Shown here one piece after another: positions 34,500-42,052 of a stretch of 64,000 nt of DNA. The DNA lies in NCBI GenBank assembly GCA_910578845.1, contig CAJTSL010000013.1, positions 1 to 64,000 of the forward strand, given 5' to 3'. The position numbers and the translations under genes are program-made. The notes beneath the pieces are model-generated. The model made no database searches and was not told the DNA's origin. It saw nothing but the letters and a program-made list of their open reading frames with translations. Origin of the DNA: an uncultured Lachnospiraceae bacterium (lineage in GTDB: Bacteria > Bacillota > Clostridia > Lachnospirales > Lachnospiraceae). Numbering within the stretch: position 1 is the first letter of the stretch; each line of letters starts with the position of its first letter.

Positions 34500-35546
34500 A
34501 TGAGGAAATTTGATTATTCCTTTTTGTCCAACGGCTTGCTGCCTGCGAATCTTGTGAACTTAACCGCAAACATATCTTCTCTGAAGACTATGGCAAGTGT
34601 TCGAAAAAACGAATATAAGCAGATTTTTACTGAACTTGAAGCTGTTGCAAAGGTACAATCTATTAAAAGTTCTAATGCTATTGAAGGAATTGTTACAAGC
34701 GACGAACGTATCGCTGCCATTGTAAACCAAAATAGCGCCCCTCTTAATCATAACGAGGCAGAAATCGCAGGTTATAGGGACGCATTAAATGAAATTCATT
34801 TAGGCTTTGAACATATCGATTTCAGAAATCGTGATATTTTACGTTTGCACGAAATGATGATGTCTTTTGCTGGATATGAATACGGCGGCCAGTACAAAAA
34901 TGATGACAATGTAATTTTAGAGATAGACTCAGACGGCAATAGACGAGTTCGTTTCCGCCCTACTCCCGCGGCCGAAACACCGAAAGCAATGGAGCAACTA
35001 GAACTTGCATATATGGAAGCTCACAGCGATGCAAATGTGAATCAGCTTTTGTTGATTCCCTGTATTATTTTGGACTTTCTTTGTATACACCCATTTCGAG
35101 ACGGCAATGGTAGAATGTCACGCCTGCTTTCTCTGTTACTTTTATATAAAAATGGGTTTGATGTAGGAAAATATGTATCCTTTGAAGAACAGATCAATAA
35201 ATACAAAGCATATTATTATGAATCTCTCCGTCAATCTTCGGATGGTTGGGAATCTGGTGAAAACAGTTATTTCCCTTTTATCGAAAATTTTTTATCTATG
35301 CTTTATACATGTTATAAGGAACTCGATAAACGTTTCGCTGTTGTTCACGGAAAAAGGATTACAAAGAAAGCCCGTGTTGAGGCTACGATATTAAATAGTC
35401 TGACACCGCTTTCTAAAGCTGAGATATGCAAAATTCTTCCTGATGTAAGTCCAACTACCGTTGAAGCTGTTCTTGGCGCTATGGTGAAAAGCGGTGCGAT
35501 AAAACGAATCGGCGAATCGAGGGCAACACGATATATTAAGGTATAG
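34500..35546 (+). CDS. Fic-domain protein, class II (N-terminal inhibitory motif)
   Basis: 348 residues. An N-terminal helical domain has the inhibitory motif SNAIEG (Ser 58, Glu 62, Gly 63). The Fic core HPFRDGNGRMSRLL has catalytic His 197 and the phosphate-binding Asp 201, Asn 203 and Arg 205. The last ~60 residues form a winged helix (SLTPLSKAEICKILPDVSPTTVEAVLGAMVKSG). Fic proteins usually transfer AMP to a protein hydroxyl; the N-terminal Glu blocks ATP binding until released. AAAGGATGGGG precedes the ATG. The targets are unknown. It is not followed by an antitoxin gene, in keeping with the built-in inhibitor. Confidence 0.93.
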   Translation: MRKFDYSFLSNGLLPANLVNLTANISSLKTMASVRKNEYKQIFTELEAVAKVQSIKSSNAIEGIVTSDERIAAIVNQNSAPLNHNEAEIAGYRDALNEIHLGFEHIDFRNRDILRLHEMMMSFAGYEYGGQYKNDDNVILEIDSDGNRRVRFRPTPAAETPKAMEQLELAYMEAHSDANVNQLLLIPCIILDFLCIHPFRDGNGRMSRLLSLLLLYKNGFDVGKYVSFEEQINKYKAYYYESLRQSSDGWESGENSYFPFIENFLSMLYTCYKELDKRFAVVHGKRITKKARVEATILNSLTPLSKAEICKILPDVSPTTVEAVLGAMVKSGAIKRIGESRATRYIKV

Positions 35547-35635
35547 TACAAGGTGAAATAAAATGGATGTGTTTTCAATTAGTACTGAAATAGGGCAAAT
35601 GCTAGATGATTTTAAAAGTTAAAGGGACTATACTT

Positions 35636-35824
35636 ATGGAAGAATCATTTATCCCATCATCGGCATTTGAAGCAGCGAGTAACACTGTCAACAAAATTGG
35701 GGGACAGCCTATTGAAGGAATAAAAATTACAGGCATATTGCCACCGATTATGTTTCAAAACTCAAGAGCATATTTTCTGATAGGAGCATTAGGTCAGAGT
35801 CACTTGTTTTCTTTTCTTCGATAG
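35636..35824 (+). CDS. Hypothetical small protein
   Basis: About 62 residues beginning MEESFIPSS, with AAAGGGA before the ATG. No recognised domain and no membrane segment. It lies 90 bp after the Fic gene in the same direction and may be cotranscribed. Could also be a truncated remnant. Not recognised. Confidence 0.35.
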   Translation: MEESFIPSSAFEAASNTVNKIGGQPIEGIKITGILPPIMFQNSRAYFLIGALGQSHLFSFLR

Positions 35825-35869
35825 CAAAACATAAAACTGACCTAAATTGTTGTTTCAATAGCCGGGATT

Positions 35870-36400
35870 TTATCTTCGTGTATAAATTAAATCCGTCATA
35901 CCATTATAAGACTGTGTATTAAGTAATTTTAGTTTAATCTCATACTTCCCATTTTCAAAGAGCCGAATGCCGGATCCTAAAAGCGTTGGAATTACAGTGA
36001 TATAATAATAGTCAATTAAATCTTCATTTACTAACTGTTGAATAAGATTAGCTCCACCACATACCCATACATTTTTTCCATTTTCCGCTTTTAACCTTTT
36101 TACTAAATCAACAGGATTTATGTTGACAAATCTAATTTTTTCAGAGGAAGCATGCTCATTATGTGTGATAACATAAGTTGTAAATTCGTTATATATCCAT
36201 TCTTCTGGGGAAAGTTCCGTAACAACTTGGTGATAAGTATTCCAACCCATTAAAATCGTATCGATAGTCTTTACAAATTCAGAATAAACATCAACATTCT
36301 CATCGTCATTACCTTGCCCGTTGAGCCAACCGACGCCGCCCTTACTATCTGCTATATATCCGTCAAGGCTCATTGCAATAAATAAACTTATTTTCCTCAT
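35870..36400 (-). CDS. Dihydrofolate reductase-family protein (RibD C-terminal type)
   Basis: 176 residues: RKISLFIAMSLDGYIAD at the N-terminus, ILMGWNTYHQV and VWVCGGANLIQQLVNEDLIDYYYITVIPTLLGSGIRLF, the hallmarks of the RibD_C/DHFR-like family. Probably an NADPH-dependent reductase; the substrate is not predictable and true DHFR activity is unlikely. AAGGAG ribosome site. Monocistronic. Confidence 0.9.
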   Translation of the reverse strand: MRKISLFIAMSLDGYIADSKGGVGWLNGQGNDDENVDVYSEFVKTIDTILMGWNTYHQVVTELSPEEWIYNEFTTYVITHNEHASSEKIRFVNINPVDLVKRLKAENGKNVWVCGGANLIQQLVNEDLIDYYYITVIPTLLGSGIRLFENGKYEIKLKLLNTQSYNGMTDLIYTRR

Positions 36401-36534
36401 GTTTCTTTATCTCCTTAACTCCCGGTTTATATTTTTAATAAAATACCACAATCATACTCCTATTTCCAGGATACGGCATATTTATGCTCCATCTGTGAAT
36501 ACGGAGTTCCTCCGGCCTTGTACGAATCCATGAT

Positions 36535-36999
36535 CTACTGTTTGCATTCCGGATCGCCTATCTCTTCATTTCCAAGATATTTCATGTATTCTTTTCCCTC
36601 ATAAAAATTCATGATCGGGCGGCGAAGTTTTGACGGAAACAATGGCAATCTATTCAATATAGACAAATCCAGCCAATCAAATCCGATTTGATTCGTATCA
36701 CTATGAAGTTTTGTATTGGGGATTTCTCCCAAGTAATCACATAGAAATACTAAATCCATTCTATGAAAGCTTTCGCCGTGAACCCCCTCTATTACAAAAA
36801 GCAAATCTTTACATTGAACCGCTATTCCTGCTTCTTCTCTCACTTCCCGTTCAACAGTCTGTGGAAGCATTTCCTCGCAGTCTTGCCCTCCACCTGGTAA
36901 AATGTACCATTCCTCTTTGCCGTCATTCAACTTTATTGCAAGCAATTTACCATTTTGAATGATAACTGCTTTCGCAGAAGTACGTATTTGTCTTGCCAT
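36535..36999 (-). CDS. NUDIX hydrolase
   Basis: 154 residues. The Nudix box GGGQDCEEMLPQTVEREVREEAGI is complete in its key residues (GX5EX7REXXEEXG), for magnesium-dependent cleavage of a nucleoside diphosphate-linked substrate. ATG 36999 is preceded by AAAGG; the upstream GTG at 37020 would swallow that site. Substrate unknown. Confidence 0.92.
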   Translation of the reverse strand: MARQIRTSAKAVIIQNGKLLAIKLNDGKEEWYILPGGGQDCEEMLPQTVEREVREEAGIAVQCKDLLFVIEGVHGESFHRMDLVFLCDYLGEIPNTKLHSDTNQIGFDWLDLSILNRLPLFPSKLRRPIMNFYEGKEYMKYLGNEEIGDPECKQ

Positions 37000-37095
37000 A
37001 TTTTGATAATCCTTTCCCACAATAGTGCCTGAAACAGGCTAAAACCCATTTCCACATGAAAAATGCCCATTTCCCTGGGCATTCTTCTCTACAAC

Positions 37096-37293
37096 CTATG
37101 ATTCTTCCGGTATGATAACTGATGCAATCAAATAAACCAGCGCTCCTGTGCCGCATCCCGCCAAGGCACAGAATATCCATATAATCCTGACGATAGTCGG
37201 GTCTATGTTCAAATATTCTCCTAAGCCGCCGCAAACACCACATATCATCCTATTCTCTCTTGAACGAGTCAGTTTTCTGTAATCATTTCCCAT
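37096..37293 (-). CDS. PspC-domain membrane protein
   Basis: 65 residues: basic N-terminus (KLTRSRENRMICGVCGGLGEYLNIDPTIVRI) then one membrane segment and a short IIPEES tail, a complete stand-alone PspC domain. PspC proteins take part in envelope-stress responses. In related bacteria small PspC proteins sit with DUF4097, DUF1700 and PadR genes, as here (37665-39876), although about 370 bp of repeats separate it from them. Confidence 0.9.
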   Translation of the reverse strand: MGNDYRKLTRSRENRMICGVCGGLGEYLNIDPTIVRIIWIFCALAGCGTGALVYLIASVIIPEES

Positions 37294-37362
37294 TTACAAT
37301 CCTCCTTTTTTCATCGGTTCTGATCATCGATCCTATCCTGTCTCCTTAATTTTATACCACTT

Positions 37363-37474
37363 GTTATTTCATGTCATTCGCTATTTCATACCACCCATCA
37401 TTTCATACCACCCATCGTTTCATGTCATTCGTTATTTCATACACCCATCATTTCATATCATTCGTTATTTCATC
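37363..37474. repeat. Degenerate 17-bp tandem repeat
   Basis: About six and a half units of 16-17 bp: GTTATTTCATGTCATTC, GCTATTTCATACCACCC, ATCATTTCATACCACCC, ATCGTTTCATGTCATTC, then a 16-bp unit and two more. Units are adjacent without spacers, so it is not a CRISPR array. It lies between the PspC gene and the dispersed repeat below. Confidence 0.75.
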
Positions 37475-37498
37475 TAAACCTTCCTGCTAATCCCTGTT

Positions 37499-37640
37499 CC
37501 GGGGCGTTTTCGCAGCGGAGCGACGCATATTTCAAATTTGCATACTTTGTTTACAAAGTTTTGATATCCCAGTCATATTTGTGACGCTCCGGCAGAAATT
37601 GCCGGTTGAAAAATCAATGCATCAGCATGATTTTTCAACC
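37499..37640. repeat. Dispersed intergenic hairpin repeat, copy 2
   Basis: Begins CCGGGGCGTTTTC, has an ATTTCAAATTTG centre and ends in the inverted repeat GGTTGAAAAATC (37604-37615) and GATTTTTCAACC (37629-37640). The last 47 bp match 1051-1096 almost exactly. It lies directly downstream of the DUF4097 gene and may terminate that transcript. With the tandem repeat it fills the gap 37294-37664. Confidence 0.7.
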
Positions 37641-37664
37641 TATCACTTACCATTGCTTTATCTA

Positions 37665-38681
37665 CTAACGTTCAAAGTCAATGGTAATATTGCCTGCCGC
37701 ACACTCTATCTCAATGAGCCTTCCATTGCCGTTATTGATGTCCTTTCCGATAGCAACGCCGCTATATTTCTCGCCACCAAGGTTAAGGTTCCCCATAGAG
37801 CATTCCATATCATAATCATAATCCGTTTTCGCTCCCTGTAATGTCAGTTTGATATTGCCCATGTTGCATTTTATATCCGCATTTTCATAAATATCGCCCT
37901 TCATAACCATATTTCCCATGCCCGCTTCCAGCGTAAGCTCATTCGAGATAAGATCATCTACCTTGATCTCTCCTGCGCCACATTCCGCATAGACATTTTC
38001 CGCCTGGATGCTATGGATCTCCGCTTTACCGGCTCCGACCAGTATATTGATGTCATCGCCGCTCAAGCCTTCTATCACGAAATTACCTGCTCCGGCATCC
38101 AGGTCAATTGCCTTCGCGCTAAGCGCCATGCTCTCCATTTTGCCTGCCCCAATCTCCATATCAATTGCATTTAAGTCCATTCCCTTTGGCAAATAGAGCC
38201 AAATGCTCCCATTATCGGTTATGTCATGGTAATAACGGACCGATTTGGTAAAATAAAGCTTAAACACACCGTTTTTCAAACTATATTTGACATCCTTGAT
38301 CCTAGAGTCATTCGCAAGCCAGATGCAGTCATCTTCCGACTCCTTGATCACCAAGTTACAGCCACCCAGCTCAATATCCATTTCGGTTACCGATGAGGCC
38401 GTATAATGGGTCGATATTTTATCTCCCTTATCTAACAAATTTGACGTGCCGGATTCATCAAGCCACCAATCCTCATCCCAAAAACTTATTATGTCAAACC
38501 AGTCCCCAAGATATCCCCAACGGAATCTGTCAGCTCCTATGCCAAGGATATTCCCATGGCGCAAATGTAGATCATCTAATTGCCGGAAGCCTCCCATATA
38601 GCCGCAAATCCCCCAGAACGCGCATCCGAAAATGAATAATACCAGCCCCGTAATCAGGCAACCTTTTGTAAACTTTTTCAT
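37665..38681 (-). CDS. DUF4097-family membrane-anchored beta-repeat protein
   Basis: 338 residues. One N-terminal membrane segment (about 9-28), then repeated beta-helix-like rungs rich in 'GAG' and 'GMGN' (MEIGAGKMESM, DAGAGNFVIEG, VGAGKAEIHS, ECGAGEIKVDD, EAGMGNMVMKG, CNMGNIKLTL). These are the DUF4097 repeats. The start overlaps the stop of the DUF1700 gene by 4 bp (ATGA). Last gene of the PadR/DUF1700/DUF4097 operon. Function not established; probably extracytoplasmic. Confidence 0.9.
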   Translation of the reverse strand: MKKFTKGCLITGLVLFIFGCAFWGICGYMGGFRQLDDLHLRHGNILGIGADRFRWGYLGDWFDIISFWDEDWWLDESGTSNLLDKGDKISTHYTASSVTEMDIELGGCNLVIKESEDDCIWLANDSRIKDVKYSLKNGVFKLYFTKSVRYYHDITDNGSIWLYLPKGMDLNAIDMEIGAGKMESMALSAKAIDLDAGAGNFVIEGLSGDDINILVGAGKAEIHSIQAENVYAECGAGEIKVDDLISNELTLEAGMGNMVMKGDIYENADIKCNMGNIKLTLQGAKTDYDYDMECSMGNLNLGGEKYSGVAIGKDINNGNGRLIEIECAAGNITIDFER

Positions 38682-39556
38682 GCTTTCGCCCCTCCTATAT
38701 GAAAAATACTTTGCACTAACTTCACAACGCCTCTAACTACTGTCGGGATAATCACTGCACAAATCAACACGGTCAGCCACAAGCACAACAAGCCAAGCGC
38801 CATGCATATCATGCCTCCGCCCATGACGCATAGTCCCGCAAGCGGTGCGCCAAACAATAATGTAATACCGTATACGAACAAGCAAACGCCTGCGATAAGC
38901 AAGCCAACACTTGCCGCACCAATTCCCAAGACAATTCCGAACAACATTGCCAGAAGGCTTCCGACCAGGCCAATGGCTCCACCACCGATGCCCAGTATGA
39001 CCGGCGCAGCAAAGATACATAAGAGAACAATTAGCGCGATCATCCCACCTGTCATCTTTTTCTTATTCTTTTTCTCTTGATACTGTCCCTGCGTTCCATA
39101 AGAGTTCTGGTAATTGGCAGAATTCTGGTAATTAGCAGAACCCTGATTTCCCTGCCAGTACCCGGAGCCATACTGCCCACTATACTGTGATGACGTATTT
39201 GCATTTCCACGGTTTTCCTGCCCGAATGCCCTGTTATCTCCGTAGTAAGAGCCACCTTTAGCGCTGCTTTTTTCTCCCGGCTGGTTGGGGTTTAGCACCT
39301 CATTGTTCTTCCTCTGTTCATATCCCGAAAAGCCTTTTTCAGTAAATTCTCCTGCATTCCCGCCGTCAGCCAGTCCTGCTTTAATCGTCTTTGCCAGTTG
39401 TTCCGGCGTACCAAGGGATGCGATCACGCTCTGCTCATTTTCCGCCCCAGCATCATCAAAATAATCGTTATAATATTGTATAGCCTCTTCTCTTTCCGCC
39501 GGCGATACCTCCACTAATAATTCCGCCAGATTCTTCATAAAATCTGCTCTGTTCAT
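38678..39556 (-). CDS. DUF1700-domain membrane protein
   Basis: 292 residues. The N-terminal ~65 form the DUF1700 helical domain (FMKNLAELLVEVSPAEREEAIQYYNDYFDDAG). A low-complexity Asn/Gln/Gly/Tyr linker (about 75-160) with repeated NYQNS units leads to four hydrophobic segments. It overlaps both neighbours by 4 bp, so all three genes are translationally coupled. DUF1700 proteins travel with PadR regulators and DUF4097 proteins; their role is unknown. Confidence 0.9.
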   Translation of the reverse strand: MNRADFMKNLAELLVEVSPAEREEAIQYYNDYFDDAGAENEQSVIASLGTPEQLAKTIKAGLADGGNAGEFTEKGFSGYEQRKNNEVLNPNQPGEKSSAKGGSYYGDNRAFGQENRGNANTSSQYSGQYGSGYWQGNQGSANYQNSANYQNSYGTQGQYQEKKNKKKMTGGMIALIVLLCIFAAPVILGIGGGAIGLVGSLLAMLFGIVLGIGAASVGLLIAGVCLFVYGITLLFGAPLAGLCVMGGGMICMALGLLCLWLTVLICAVIIPTVVRGVVKLVQSIFHIGGAKA

Positions 39557-39876
39557 TTTGTCAATCCTCCCTCAAAAATACTGTTCAGCTTTGCAGAATA
39601 CCGATACCATTCACTGATATACAAATTAAGCTGTGCACGTCCCTTCTCCGTGACCTTATAGTACCGTCTATTGCGCCCTGCGCATTCCATGTCATAAACT
39701 TCAAGGCATTCATCCTTCTGAAGCCTACGGAGCACCGGATATAACGTTGACTCGGAAATCTCTATGACTTGACGCACTTCCTGCGTAATCTTATATCCGT
39801 ATGTGCCTTCCAGTTCGCTTGAGACAACAGCAAGGACTATGGCATCCAATAGAGCTGCGCCTGTGTTAAAGACCAT
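39553..39876 (-). CDS. PadR-family transcriptional regulator
   Basis: 107 residues starting MVFNTGAALLDAIVLAVV, with the winged helix TYGYKITQEVRQVIEISESTLYPVLRRLQKDECLEVY and the NRRYYKVTEKG wing. GGAGGG precedes the ATG at 39876; a longer reading from 39963 crosses a dispersed repeat and is rejected. First gene of the three-gene operon; probably autorepressing. Confidence 0.92.
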   Translation of the reverse strand: MVFNTGAALLDAIVLAVVSSELEGTYGYKITQEVRQVIEISESTLYPVLRRLQKDECLEVYDMECAGRNRRYYKVTEKGRAQLNLYISEWYRYSAKLNSIFEGGLTK

Positions 39877-39927
39877 GCGATACCCTCCTCTCCCTCTTTT
39901 TACATATTTCATAATAATCATCCATTC

Positions 39928-39970
39928 CGGAGCGTTTCCACGACAGGGCACCGGAAATCTCAAATTTCCG
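39928..39970. repeat. Dispersed intergenic repeat, partial copy 3
   Basis: CGGAGCGTTTCC followed by the palindrome CGGAAAT-CTCAA-ATTTCCG (39952-39970). GAAATCTCAAATTTCCG matches 1001-1017 exactly and the leading CGGAGC matches 971-976. The terminal GGTTGAAAAATC hairpin is absent here. Confidence 0.55.
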
Positions 39971-40043
39971 CCTATTACTTTTTTTTCGCCCTTTCGCTTT
40001 GCTTTTTCTTATTTTATAATGGTATATAATTATTTAAGTATAT

Positions 40044-40066
40044 AATATTATATTCCATATAATATT
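40044..40066. promoter_or_regulatory. Candidate PadR operator
   Basis: AATATTATAT (40044-40053), TCC, ATATAATATT (40057-40066): perfect 10-bp arms in the AT-rich gap between the divergent PadR operon and ECF sigma gene. Other TATAATATTA copies nearby could be promoters or further half-sites. Confidence 0.5.
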
Positions 40067-40257
40067 GTTGTTACTGATACTATACGCTGTATAATATTAT
40101 TTGTCAATATATATTATAAAATTATTTCTATAAAAGAAAGGGACGTAATTTTTTCCTAATTTTGAAACCAAACGACATCAACTTGCGTCTAATGATCGTC
40201 AAACAAATGGATGACGCTTGCATTTGTCTGGCAATCTACGCGCGTAGGAGAAAGCTA

Positions 40258-40764
40258 ATGAAAAACATTGAAACAAAGAATTATGTGAAGAAGGCGCAAA
40301 GGCATGATAAAGACGCATTTACCGAACTGATGCAGCTATATATGAAAGATATGTATAGGACTGCTATCGCAATTTTAATGAATGAAGAAGATGCAGCAGA
40401 TGCTCTTCAAGATACCATTCTCACTTGTTGGGAGAAATTATATACCCTTAAGAAACCAGAGTTCTTTAAGACATGGATGACACGGATACTGATCAACCAT
40501 TGCTATGATATCATAAGAGATAACGCCGTTTATGAACATATAGAATCTTATGAGGAACCATCAAAATGCGATGAATATAATCTTGAACTGAAAGAAGCAT
40601 ATGCTTCTATCAATGAGCGATACCGGCTGCCTATGGAGCTGTACTACAGCCAGGGATTCAAGATGAGAGAGATTGCGGAAATGTTGTCGTTACCAATAAA
40701 TACCGTCAAGACGTGGGTTTCAAGAGGAAGGAAAGAGCTAGAAGAGTACTTTCGCGATTGTTAG
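40258..40764 (+). CDS. ECF RNA polymerase sigma factor
   Basis: 168 residues with region 2 (MYRTAIAILMNEEDAADALQDTILTCWEKLYTL, in two adjoining blocks) and region 4 (YYSQGFKMREIAEMLSLPINTVKTWVSRGRKELEEYF). Start at 40258 behind AGGAGA. The DUF4179 protein gene begins 10 bp after its stop. Together they form a typical clostridial sigma/anti-sigma unit. Confidence 0.93.
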   Translation: MKNIETKNYVKKAQRHDKDAFTELMQLYMKDMYRTAIAILMNEEDAADALQDTILTCWEKLYTLKKPEFFKTWMTRILINHCYDIIRDNAVYEHIESYEEPSKCDEYNLELKEAYASINERYRLPMELYYSQGFKMREIAEMLSLPINTVKTWVSRGRKELEEYFRDC

Positions 40765-40774
40765 GAGGATCGAA

Positions 40775-41926
40775 ATGTCAGATAAGAAAAATGTATTTTC
40801 TACAGAAATAGAATTATCGGAAATTGTGTTGGAAAAAACGAATCAAGCCTTTGCTATGATTAAGCAGGAGGATATCAGTCATATGAAAAAAGCAAATAAA
40901 AAAGGCAAGAAATTATTCAAAACACAGGCCGCTGCTATCGCAGGTGTTTGCATATTAGCAGTTAGCAGTATCAGCGCCGTTGCAGCAATTCAGCATTATT
41001 GGGGGCGGGGCATGAAGGGAAACATTCAGGCATCCGAAACACAGCAGCAAGTGCTTACACAAGAGCAGGTAGCAAAAGTATATAGCGAGGACCCGGATAG
41101 CGCATCACTTGCTGTAACGGATCAAGGTGTGACTATAGCGCCGGATACAGTTGTCGTGGATGACAGATTTGTATATATGTCATTTAGCATTTCTAATTAT
41201 AGCGTAGAGGAGGGGATGGAACCGGGATTTGAAACGGTAACTGTATATCAGGGAGACAATCCCCAGGAGGACGCTGCAAGGGTTAACATGAGCGGGAGCA
41301 TGTACAATGGCATTATCCCTGATGAAAACGGCTCACCCGTATATGAAGACGGAACCCCGATAGCAAGTTACGAAGACGGGCGCATTATCTGCCATTATAC
41401 GGATGATAATGGAAATATGGAATATATTATCCAGGCAAGTATTGTAGACGAAAATGATTCTTTTCTTGGCAAGACAATGCATGTAAATTTTACAAACCTG
41501 GGAACCCTTGCAAAAGCAGCGTTTACTCCGTCAGTGAACGGGAACTGGGATTTTGAAATAACCCTTCCAGATACAAGTTCCTCCCAAACGATTACAGTAG
41601 GACAAAAAGTAGCAGGAACAGATTTCACGATAGAAGATATCAGCATCTCTCCTATTTCCATGAAAGTGAATTATTCTGTTACCAAGGCTCCTTCTGAAAA
41701 TGAAGATAATCTTGGCATCCCTGATGTCATGGGCGTTATCCTAAAAGACGGAACGAGAATACCTTACTTAACAGATGGCGGCGGATCAGGATATACAGAT
41801 AGCAGTATGCATAATGCTTATCAAATAGCAGGTTATAACCGAGTCATTGATGTTGATGAGGTAGCTTCGCTCATCGTTATGACTTCGTACGAAAATGATA
41901 AAGTGGAGATACCGCTTTCAAAATAA
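40775..41926 (+). CDS. DUF4179-domain membrane protein, putative anti-sigma factor
   Basis: 383 residues: a cytoplasmic N-terminus (~50) with a Lys-rich stretch, one membrane segment (about 51-71), then an extracytoplasmic beta-rich region containing DUF4179 (SLAVTDQGVTIAPDTVVVDDRFVYMSFSISN) and a C-terminal immunoglobulin-like part. GGAGG before the ATG. Cotranscribed with the sigma factor; anti-sigma role inferred from the pairing. Confidence 0.85.
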   Translation: MSDKKNVFSTEIELSEIVLEKTNQAFAMIKQEDISHMKKANKKGKKLFKTQAAAIAGVCILAVSSISAVAAIQHYWGRGMKGNIQASETQQQVLTQEQVAKVYSEDPDSASLAVTDQGVTIAPDTVVVDDRFVYMSFSISNYSVEEGMEPGFETVTVYQGDNPQEDAARVNMSGSMYNGIIPDENGSPVYEDGTPIASYEDGRIICHYTDDNGNMEYIIQASIVDENDSFLGKTMHVNFTNLGTLAKAAFTPSVNGNWDFEITLPDTSSSQTITVGQKVAGTDFTIEDISISPISMKVNYSVTKAPSENEDNLGIPDVMGVILKDGTRIPYLTDGGGSGYTDSSMHNAYQIAGYNRVIDVDEVASLIVMTSYENDKVEIPLSK

Positions 41927-41962
41927 ACTCTCATGTTTCCCATCAGGAGCCTATTAAAACAA

Positions 41963-42020
41963 ACGCCTATACAGCAAACGCCACTACAGCAAATGCCTAT
42001 ACGGCAGATGCTATAGCGGC
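41963..42020. repeat. Degenerate 15-bp tandem repeat
   Basis: Four units: ACGCCTATACAGCAA, ACGCCACTACAGCAA, ATGCCTATACGGCAG and a last weaker one, between convergent genes. It shares the CCTATAC core with the 15-bp repeat at 30065-30139. Confidence 0.6.
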
Positions 42021-42052
42021 GTTTGGATAATACGGTTCCGCTCCCATCCCTG

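Noticed and set aside
37363..37474. Possible CRISPR array
   Set aside because: Units are 16-17 bp, adjacent and degenerate, with no unique spacers and no cas genes nearby.
39553..39963. Longer PadR protein starting at 39963
   Set aside because: The extra 29 codons run through a dispersed repeat and do not resemble PadR; the ATG at 39876 has a strong ribosome site.
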